The position numbers and the translations under genes are program-made. This document shows, piece by piece, positions 41,120 through 46,769 of a stretch of DNA of 46,769 nt. Below the pieces are notes generated by a model. The model saw nothing but the letters and a program-made list of their open reading frames with translations, had not been told where the DNA came from and made no database searches. Source of the DNA: Phycisphaerales bacterium (GTDB taxonomy: Bacteria > Planctomycetota > Phycisphaerae > Phycisphaerales > UBA1924); the NCBI GenBank assembly GCA_020853815.1, contig JADYYE010000061.1, positions 1-46,769 of the forward strand, read 5' to 3'. Every line of letters begins with the position of its first letter. Positions within the stretch are counted from its first letter, which is position 1.

Positions 41120-42166
41120 ATGCCCACCGCGATCACGCTCACCAACGTGGTGAAGGACTACCCGGCCGCCAAGGGACCGGCGACCCGCGTCATCGACCAC
41201 GTCGATCTCTCCATCAACCCGGGCGAACTCTTCTTCCTTCTGGGCCCCAGTGGCTGCGGAAAAACCACCATCCTTCGCATGATCGCGGGGTTCATCGAGC
41301 CGACCGACGGGCGGGTCCGCTTCGGTGATCGTGACGTCACCGACCTGCCCGCCAACCAGCGGAACACAGGGATGGTTTTCCAGTCGTACGCGCTGTGGCC
41401 CCACCTAACCGTGGCGGAAAACGTCGCGTTCGGGCTGCGGGTGAGAAAGACCCCCACTTCCGAGGTGACCGAGCGGATTGGTTCGGCTCTCGATGCTGTC
41501 AAAATGCGATCATTTTCCGACCGCAAACCAAACCAATTGTCTGGTGGTCAACAGCAACGAGTGGCCCTTGCGCGTGCCCTGGTCATCCGGCCCGACGTGC
41601 TGTTGCTCGATGAACCACTTTCCAACCTGGACGCCAAGTTGCGTCACGAACTCCGCGACGAGATTCGGAGACTCTGCCGCCAGTTCGAGATGACCACGAT
41701 CTGCGTGACGCACGATCGTGAAGAGGCGATGGCGATCGGCGATCGAATTGCTGTGCTGGACAAGGGCAGGGTCGCGCAGGTGGGACCACCGGCGGAGGTC
41801 TACTCGCGCCCGTCGTCGAGGTTTGTGGCCGAGTTCCTTGGGGAAGCGAACTTTGTTTCCGCCAGCGCCGTTTCCGCCCCGGACGGCGGCTCGATGGCCG
41901 ATTCGTCACTCGGGACGCTACCTAGCGCTGGTGCCGTTGGACCATCGGTCACCGCCGTGCTTCGCCCGGAGCAAATTCGACTCACACGAGAAGGCGGCCT
42001 TCAGGCTGAGATCACGAACCTTAGCTTCGTGGGCCATCATACCCGCTACTCGCTGCGGACCGGCGAGTTGTCAATAGTGTCGCTCCAGGCAGGATCGCCC
42101 GCATTCCGCATCGGTGATCGCGTCTGCATCTCCGTCGATGGTACGGCGGCGCTGGTGGCAAATTAG
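41120..42166 (+). CDS. ABC transporter ATP-binding protein (Fe3+/polyamine importer type)
   Basis: This 348-residue ATPase has Walker A GPSGCGKTT, Q-loop MVFQSYALWPH, signature LSGGQQQRVALARAL, Walker B VLLLDEPLSNLD and the switch His in CVTHDREEA. The C-terminal 110 residues are a TOBE-like domain (TAVLRPEQIRLTREGG), as in the FbpC/PotA group. No permease or binding protein is adjacent, so the gene is an orphan here. The second half (from about 41400) is noticeably less GC-rich. Its stop codon overlaps the convergent Nudix stop by 4 nt (TTAG). Confidence 0.9.
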   Translation: MPTAITLTNVVKDYPAAKGPATRVIDHVDLSINPGELFFLLGPSGCGKTTILRMIAGFIEPTDGRVRFGDRDVTDLPANQRNTGMVFQSYALWPHLTVAENVAFGLRVRKTPTSEVTERIGSALDAVKMRSFSDRKPNQLSGGQQQRVALARALVIRPDVLLLDEPLSNLDAKLRHELRDEIRRLCRQFEMTTICVTHDREEAMAIGDRIAVLDKGRVAQVGPPAEVYSRPSSRFVAEFLGEANFVSASAVSAPDGGSMADSSLGTLPSAGAVGPSVTAVLRPEQIRLTREGGLQAEITNLSFVGHHTRYSLRTGELSIVSLQAGSPAFRIGDRVCISVDGTAALVAN

Positions 42167-42612
42167 CGTTCCTCGTGGAACACGCACTCGCTGACCCATG
42201 AGACTCGCTGTTTGGTCCGTCCACCGGCGACCAACCACGCCTTGATGCAGCCGGGACGCAGGTCGCGCTCGTTGACTTCGGCGAGTTCCGCCCACTCGAA
42301 CGCGATCTTGGGCTCGCAGCTCCTGATCTCGCTCTCGGACAGTTCCACGTGAAACACTACGTTGACTTCGTGGCACGGACCGTTCTTTCGATCGAAGAGG
42401 TGTTCCGCGACGAGTGCAACGCCGCCGCATTTCACCTCGACGCCCGCCTCCTCCTTGAATTCACGGACGAGTGCGGTCTCAGCGGTCTCACCGAACTCGA
42501 CGTGTCCGCCGGGCAGGAAGTAATAGCCGCGCTTGATGTTCTTGCAGAGCAGCACGCGGCCGTCTCGGATCGCCAGCCCGCGCGCAATGAACTCGATCGA
42601 TTGATCCGACAT
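42163..42612 (-). CDS. Nudix hydrolase
   Basis: This 149-residue protein carries a complete Nudix box (residues 36-58): GHVEFGE, seven residues, then REFKEEAGV. It fits GX5EX7REUXEEXGU with all metal-binding Glu residues. The substrate, some nucleoside diphosphate derivative, is not predictable. GGAGG is 4 nt before the ATG. It is divergent from parB and lies in the more AT-rich segment that runs from about 41400 to 42850. Confidence 0.9.
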   Translation of the reverse strand: MSDQSIEFIARGLAIRDGRVLLCKNIKRGYYFLPGGHVEFGETAETALVREFKEEAGVEVKCGGVALVAEHLFDRKNGPCHEVNVVFHVELSESEIRSCEPKIAFEWAELAEVNERDLRPGCIKAWLVAGGRTKQRVSWVSECVFHEER

Positions 42613-42682
42613 GCCGCCTCCGGTTGTTGAGTGAGTGGGGGGGTGTTACGATGCTCGCCATTCGCATCGGCTTGGAGGCCCC

Positions 42683-43609
42683 ATGAGCAGTGAATCTTCC
42701 GCACGTCCGCGGCGTCTTGGTCGAGGACTCAGCGCGCTTCTTGATTCAACCACGCCGGTCGCAATCTCTTCATCCGTCGAATCACCTGTGTCAGCTTCAG
42801 CTTCACCCCAAACCGTGAAGCCCGACGACTGTATACCAAACAAATACCAACCTCGTACGAACTTTGATGATTCAGGGCTTGCCGAACTGGCGGATTCGAT
42901 CCGGCGCGTCGGTGTTGTTCAGCCGATTCTGGTGCGTCCGAGGGCGGTGGGGGGGTATGAGATCGTCGCGGGCGAGCGGCGGTGGCGGGCGGCCAAGCTC
43001 GCGGGACTGGCGGAAATACCGGCGATCGTCAAGGCGCTGACGGATGGGGAGGCGGCGGAATGGGCCGTCATCGAAAACGTGCAGCGCGAGGACCTGAACG
43101 CGATCGAACGCGGCATGGCGATGCGGGGGCTGATGGATCGATTCGGACTAACCCAGGCCCAGGTGGCCGAGCGGGTGGGGATTGATCGATCGACGGTTGC
43201 GAACCTGATCCGGCTTATCGAGCTCGAGCCGTCGATCCGCGACATGATCGTCTCGGGCAGGCTGAGCGCGGGGCACGGCAAGGCGCTTCTGATGGCGCCC
43301 GCGGGCGCGTCCCGTGCGGCGCTGGCGGAAAAGGCGGCGAGCGAGGAGTGGAGTGTTCGCCGTATCGAACGGGCCGCGGCGGGTTTGGCGGAGGGAAGTC
43401 GGCAGGCGGTGAAGCCGTCGAAGCAACTGTCGTCGGCTCAGGCCGCCGCGATCGCGGACTTGGAGCGCAGGTTGGGCGAGCATCTTGGGACCAAGGTGTC
43501 GATTCACACCGATGCCCAGGGCGAGAAGGGCCGAGTTGTGCTCGAGTTTTACGGCCTGGATCATTTCGATGGTTTGATGTCTCGCCTCGGATTTCAATCG
43601 AAGGGTTGA
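42683..43609 (+). CDS. parB: ParB/Spo0J chromosome partitioning protein
   Basis: This 308-residue protein has the ParB N-terminal CTPase signature GERRWRA (residues 97-103) after YEIVA, the ENVQRED motif (131-137) and a helix-turn-helix (GLTQAQVAERVGIDRSTVANLIRL) for parS binding. A C-terminal dimerisation part follows. The N-terminal LGRGLSALL motif is the typical ParA-contacting segment. No parA is adjacent, unlike the usual parAB pair. A TACGAT box lies about 30 nt upstream and GGAGG stands before the ATG. No parS-like 16-bp palindrome was found in the window by eye. Confidence 0.93.
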   Translation: MSSESSARPRRLGRGLSALLDSTTPVAISSSVESPVSASASPQTVKPDDCIPNKYQPRTNFDDSGLAELADSIRRVGVVQPILVRPRAVGGYEIVAGERRWRAAKLAGLAEIPAIVKALTDGEAAEWAVIENVQREDLNAIERGMAMRGLMDRFGLTQAQVAERVGIDRSTVANLIRLIELEPSIRDMIVSGRLSAGHGKALLMAPAGASRAALAEKAASEEWSVRRIERAAAGLAEGSRQAVKPSKQLSSAQAAAIADLERRLGEHLGTKVSIHTDAQGEKGRVVLEFYGLDHFDGLMSRLGFQSKG

Positions 43610-43700
43610 TCCGCACCCGCGTGTGTGCATTGACCTTACCAACAGCCTCCGAACCGGACAAAACCACTCGTAATCTCACGATCAATCAACACAATCCCCA

Positions 43701-43746
43701 AACTCGGGTGTAGTATTGCAATCGACGCATTTTTCGAACTCGGGTG
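43701..43746 (+). promoter_or_regulatory. Direct repeats and -10 box upstream of the HARE-HTH-like gene
   Basis: AACTCGGGTG occurs at 43701-43710 and again at 43737-43746, 36 bp apart. TAGTAT (43711-43716) directly follows the first copy and could be a -10. The whole 43610-43785 stretch is more AT-rich than its surroundings. Confidence 0.45.
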
Positions 43747-43785
43747 CGCGATTCACGCGGCATCGTTCACAAAGGGATGAGATCA

Positions 43786-44202
43786 ATGGCGAAGAAGGCG
43801 GGACGAACGGGCGGTTCATTGCGGGGCGTGACGGTCGAGGATCTTCGTAAGGAGCTCGAGCGTCGTCGCCGTTCCTCGGGCAAGCTGCTGAAAAAGCGCG
43901 ACAAGCTCGCGGCCCAGATCGAGACGATCGACGCGCAGCTTGCTCTGCTCGATGTTTCGACGGGCGGCGTCATGCGTGTCGGCGGCCCGCGCAAGCGCCC
44001 GCAGAACACCATGGGGCTCGTGCCGTTCCTCGTGAAGGTGCTCAAGGGCAAGACGATGGGCGTGACCGAGGTCTCGGTGGCCGTGCAGCGCGCCGGCTAC
44101 AAGACCACCTCGCCCAACTTCCGCACCATCGTGAACCAGGCGCTCATCAAGAACACCGACAAGTTCAAGAAGCTCGAGCGCGGCAAGTACACCGCGGCCT
44201 GA
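43786..44202 (+). CDS. Small HARE-HTH-like DNA-binding protein with coiled coil
   Basis: This 138-residue basic protein has an N-terminal helical region (VEDLRKELERRRRSSGKLLKKRDKLAAQIETIDAQLALL split in heptad-like pattern, residues 13-55) that is likely a coiled coil. Its C-terminal domain (MGLVPFLVKVLKGKTMGVTEVSVAVQRAGYKTTSPNFRTIV and on) fits the HARE-HTH winged-helix pattern. The spacing of VLKGK, VTEVxxAVxxAGY and GKY matches small planctomycete proteins I recall, with no known target. An in-frame ATG at 43777 is an alternative start. It is possibly a nucleoid-associated or regulatory protein. Confidence 0.75.
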   Translation: MAKKAGRTGGSLRGVTVEDLRKELERRRRSSGKLLKKRDKLAAQIETIDAQLALLDVSTGGVMRVGGPRKRPQNTMGLVPFLVKVLKGKTMGVTEVSVAVQRAGYKTTSPNFRTIVNQALIKNTDKFKKLERGKYTAA

Positions 44203-44209
44203 GCGACGC

Positions 44210-44593
44210 TCACACGCGGATCGCGGGCGATGCCTCGGCCCGCATCATGGTTGTCTGCACGATCGCGACGAGTTTCGGCGCGCCCGCGACGGAGGAGATG
44301 GTGCGTCCGACGCGAACGACTCGCGCCGTTGCGATGAACTCGCGTCCCTCAGCGGGCGCCCGCGGGTTGATCTTACACTCGATGCGTCGCACGCCCGAGT
44401 CCTCGGGCATCCGGGCCAGGCAAGCGTAGCCGCACGCGCTGTCGGCGATCGCGGACAGGGTGCCGGCGCGAACAAAGCCGTGCTGTTGCAGGGTGTGGGG
44501 GACGCGGGGGGCGTGAGCTCGACCTCGCGTTGCCGACGCGGGATTCGGTGTTGCTCGGGTCCATGCGGAAGCGTTTCGGCGAGATCGGCCCAC
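44210..44593 (-). pseudogene. PaaI-type hotdog thioesterase, probably frameshifted
   Basis: The C-terminal 85 residues clearly match the PaaI-like hotdog family: TLQQHGFVRAGTLSAIADSACGYACLARMP, then RIECKINPRAPAEG and a KLVAIVQTTMMRAE ending. The N-terminal part in this frame is Arg/Ala rich and not family-like. In the next frame the preceding codons read EVELTPP, as expected before RVPHTLQQ, and the frames meet at a C6 run near 44510-44515. One more C would restore a continuous sequence. Even so, the N-terminus is short because the neighbour's terminator lies directly upstream. It is either a sequencing slip or a decayed gene. Confidence 0.6.
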
Positions 44594-44594
44594 G

Positions 44595-44621
44595 AAAAAA
44601 GGCGTGCCGGGGGCACGCCTT
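44595..44621 (-). terminator. Rho-independent terminator of the small lipoprotein gene
   Basis: On the minus strand a perfect 10-bp stem (44621-44612 with 44608-44599, loop CCC) is followed by T residues through 44595. It lies 24 nt past the stop at 44645. Confidence 0.88.
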
Positions 44622-44644
44622 GGATTGCCGAGGACGCTGATGGT

Positions 44645-44923
44645 TCAGCGAGGCATGGGATGGTCGGCCAGGATGCTCGGGCGTTCGAGGAGGAACAGGT
44701 GGGCGAGATCCTCATTGAGAAGACGCAGGTTCTCGTCAACGGCGATGGACTCACGATTCTTGATATCGGTAGGGCGCTCGTACATGGTGTCGAGTTCGGG
44801 GGAGAGATCGCCACGGACTTCGTTGGCGAGATCCTCGTTGTAGTTGCCGGTGGAGCAGCCGACGAGGGCACTGGCGGCGGCAGCGGCCAGGAAAGCGGCG
44901 AAACGGCGATTCAGCTTTTTCAT
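44645..44923 (-). CDS. Small hypothetical lipoprotein
   Basis: This 92-residue protein starts MKKLNRRFAAFLAAAAASALVGCSTGN, a lipoprotein signal peptide with lipobox LVGC (Cys at about 23). The mature 70 residues are acidic and helical (DLANEVRGDLSPELDTMYERP, then DENLRLLNEDLAHLFLLERP). Family unknown. AAAGGAG lies about 10 nt before the ATG, and a terminator follows, so it forms a single-gene unit. The long open frame upstream of this ATG is low-complexity and not supported. Confidence 0.8.
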   Translation of the reverse strand: MKKLNRRFAAFLAAAAASALVGCSTGNYNEDLANEVRGDLSPELDTMYERPTDIKNRESIAVDENLRLLNEDLAHLFLLERPSILADHPMPR

Positions 44924-45144
44924 TCCAAAACGCTCCTTTGGGGCGGGTGTTGTACCGAACCCGCGGGATCGAGTCAACGTCCGGGCTTTCCGATTCGATG
45001 CTGAGGCCACGTTTGATCCCGGTTTGTTCGGGGTCGGTGGCGAATATTGGGGCGAAAAAGGCCCACCCGGAGATAGACGCGGCAATTCGCGCCGTGTTCT
45101 CGGCCGGGGTTGGTTGGAGCGAGGTGGAGGCCGATAGAAACGGT

Positions 45145-45336
45145 ATGGACTCAACCAGCGCCGTGTCCCTGGCCGCGTCGAACACCAGCTTTCAGGTGCA
45201 GGTCGCGGTGGCGAAGAAGGCGATGGACCACGAGCGGGCCCAGGGCGACGCAATGGTCGAGCTGATCAAGCAGGCCGCGGCGGTTGGGGAGAACCTGAGC
45301 GACGGAGAGGGCCAGTCGCTCGATGTGTACGCGTAG
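45145..45336 (+). CDS. YjfB-like putative motility protein
   Basis: This 63-residue protein (MDSTSAVSLAASNTSFQVQVAVAKKAMDHERAQG and on) matches the short YjfB pattern: an N-terminal Ser/Ala stretch, a VxVAKKAMDxE helix and a small polar end. The family is annotated as putative motility without proven role, and no flagellar genes are nearby. The ATG at 45145 is chosen by this match; the frame is open upstream. TAGAAA lies 4 nt before it. Confidence 0.6.
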   Translation: MDSTSAVSLAASNTSFQVQVAVAKKAMDHERAQGDAMVELIKQAAAVGENLSDGEGQSLDVYA

Positions 45337-45487
45337 CGCCGGGGCCTCGCCTCGACGCGTCCCGAAACTCCCGCTTTCCCGATAACCAATCGGACAAACA
45401 GATCAACCGATACGTCGGCGTGGCGAATGCGCGGGCGGAATTGTCGATCTTTGCGCGATCCGCGCGGATCGTCGATGCTTGCGATGG

Positions 45488-45688
45488 ATGCGGATCGGGC
45501 AGGTATACAACCCGGCCTCCATGGCGGCGCTGTTGCGCCAGACCATCGCGGACAACGTGGCCCGGCGCGCGGCGTTGACGCGCGTTGCAGGCACGTCGTT
45601 GTCGCAGGTCTCGGCCGAGATCCGGCGTGCGGCCGCCCAGGCCCAGGCGGCGCGGCGAGCCATGTTTCACCTGGACATCACCGTCTGA
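45488..45688 (+). CDS. Small hypothetical protein
   Basis: This 66-residue protein begins MRIGQVYNPASMAALLRQTIADNVARRAALTRVAG and has an Ala/Arg-rich helical rest. No family is recognised. Codon use is normal for this genome. No good Shine-Dalgarno precedes it, and its position after the YjfB-like gene is the only context. It may be spurious. Confidence 0.4.
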   Translation: MRIGQVYNPASMAALLRQTIADNVARRAALTRVAGTSLSQVSAEIRRAAAQAQAARRAMFHLDITV

Positions 45689-45893
45689 CGCGAGTCCGTC
45701 TCGCTCGCCCGAGAACGGCACGTCTGCCAAACTGACAGGATCACGGCGCGATCACGCCTTCTTGATTCGACGAAGAGAACAGTGGGGGCGTTCGGTCGCT
45801 CGCGGCATGAGCTGGCGGGGTCATGATCGCATCTCCTCGCTGGCCCGCCGCTTGCATTGGCATCCCAAGGGAGATTGTCTCCGGAGGTGCGGC

Positions 45894-46769
45894 ATGCGTA
45901 TGGATCGACTCACGACGACGGCTCAGCAGGCTTTGGCGGATGCCCAGAGCTTGGCGATGCAGCGGTCTCACCCGGAGGTCGCGGGACTTCACGTTCTGTC
46001 GGCGTTGCTCTCGGACCGGAGCGGCCCGGCGTTCTCCGTGATCGCAAAGGCCGGGAGCGAGCCGGCGCGGGTGGCGCAGGTGGTTGAGGCGGAGCTGTCG
46101 CGGCTGCCCACGACGTCGTCGGGCGCGGGCTCGACGGGGCGAGCGGTGCTGGACATCCTGAGCAGGGCCGAGGGCGAGAGCAAGAAGCTCGGCGATTCTT
46201 ACATCAGTTCGGAGCACCTGCTCTTGGCGGTGCTCGACGCGCCGGGCTCACGCGAGGTGCTGTCGACACTGGGCCTGGATCGGAAGAAGCTCGGGGCGGC
46301 GATCGGGGCGATCCGCGCGGCGTCGGGTGTGCAGAACGTGAACGATCCGAACGCCGAGAGCAGCTTCGAGGCGCTCAAGAAGTACGCGATCGACCTGACG
46401 GGCAAGGCGCAGCAGGGCAAGCTCGACCCGGTGATCGGGCGCGACGAGGAGATCCGGCGCTGCATGCAGGTGCTGAGCCGTCGCACCAAGAACAACCCGG
46501 TCTTGATCGGCGAGCCGGGCGTGGGCAAGACTGCGATCGCGGAGGGGCTGGCGCTGCGGATCGTGAACGGTGACTGCCCGGAGAGCATGCGCGACGTGCG
46601 GATCCTGGCGCTGGATGTCGGGCAGCTGCTGGCGGGCGCGAAGTATCGCGGCGAGTTTGAGGAGCGGCTCAAGGCGGTGCTGCGCGAGGTGACGGCCGCG
46701 GCGGGCAAGATCATCCTGTTCATCGACGAACTGCACACGATCATCGGCGCCGGTGCCGCGGAGGGGGCG
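45894..46769 (+). CDS. clpB: ATP-dependent chaperone ClpB, 5' part (runs off window)
   Basis: The first 292 residues of a ClpB disaggregase are present. The N-terminal Clp_N repeats ([19 protein letters not shown], then [11 protein letters not shown]) are followed by the first AAA+ module with Walker A GEPGVGKT (residues 206-213), [13 protein letters not shown] pore-side helix and Walker B IILFIDE (273-279). [14 protein letters not shown] between them is typical of ClpB. ClpB extracts and refolds aggregated proteins with DnaK. GGAGG stands 6-7 nt before the ATG. A short palindrome GGAGATTGTCTCC (45870-45882) lies in the leader; no CIRCE element is seen. Confidence 0.93.
   Translation, partial: MRMDRLTTTAQQALADAQSLAMQRSHPEVAGLHVLSALLSDRSGPAFSVIAKAGSEPARVAQVVEAELSRLPTTSSGAGSTGRAVLDILSRAEGESKKLGDSYISSEHLLLAVLDAPGSREVLSTLGLDRKKLGAAIGAIRAASGVQNVNDPNAESSFEALKKYAIDLTGKAQQGKLDPVIGRDEEIRRCMQVLSRRTKNNPVLIGEPGVGKTAIAEGLALRIVNGDCPESMRDVRILALDVGQLLAGAKYRGEFEERLKAVLREVTAAAGKIILFIDELHTIIGAGAAEGA

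Noticed and set aside
44245..44871. 208-codon minus-strand frame overlapping the lipoprotein gene
   Set aside because: It is Ser/Pro-rich shadow sequence crossing a strong terminator; only its short EVELTPP stretch matters, as the displaced part of the thioesterase.
45689..45893. CIRCE or other heat-shock operator before clpB
   Set aside because: No TTAGCACTC/GAGTGCTAA pair is present; only a short GGAGA/TCTCC palindrome was found.

Overview
The window reads as chromosomal DNA of a high-GC planctomycete, most likely class Phycisphaerae. This is an inference from style, not from any search. Three secreted proteins (178-1452, 4132-6636, 32710-34728) end in the same two-unit, dockerin-like calcium-loop tail that stops in Gly-Cys. 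One secreted protein (39852-40562) has a PEP-CTERM-like C-terminus. Intergenic gaps are short, and no tRNA, rRNA, CRISPR, phage or insertion sequence was recognised.

Layout. 1-6740: a 5' poly-C tract and three exported proteins (CHRD repeats, an unrecognised large secreted protein, a YVTN beta-propeller). 6912-14645: a Pmp3-like membrane peptide, serA, uppP and a divergent SpoU-type methyltransferase, a PfkB kinase, a MEMO-family protein and small hypotheticals. 14724-20033: an MFS transporter, rtcB, a TetR regulator with two operator-like palindromes driving a VOC protein, and an exported YHS-like protein. 20154-25896: a minus-strand housekeeping cluster (pyrB-gmk, then glyS-hydrolase, each pair joined by a GTGA overlap), a lipoprotein and a UbiX-like protein. 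25898-29863: a Fic protein in a more AT-rich patch, a DUF3472-type exported protein and a zinc-ribbon membrane protein. 29921-34728: two PLP enzymes of sulfur amino acid type and a secreted trypsin-like protease. 35186-39475: dnaE. 39852-46769: the PEP-CTERM-like protein, a DciA-like protein divergent from an orphan ABC ATPase, a Nudix hydrolase, parB, a HARE-HTH-like protein, a broken thioesterase, a small lipoprotein, a YjfB-like protein and the 5' part of clpB, cut by the window end.

The most unusual signal is a family of short tandem repeats with 7-, 8- or 9-bp units. Almost all are purine-rich in the sense of the adjoining mRNA. At serA, pfkB, rtcB and the gene at 12447 the stop codon lies in or directly against the array, and at 6912-7109 the array begins 4 nt after it. 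Two related arrays lie inside dnaE, in frame, and encode two similar insert peptides. Another fills the space between the operators and the start codon of tetR.

A second pattern concerns 5' ends. Twelve genes have a TAnnnT hexamer only 5-9 nt upstream of the start codon and no Shine-Dalgarno sequence, which suggests leaderless mRNAs. Most exported-protein genes here, and several others, instead carry clear Shine-Dalgarno sites.
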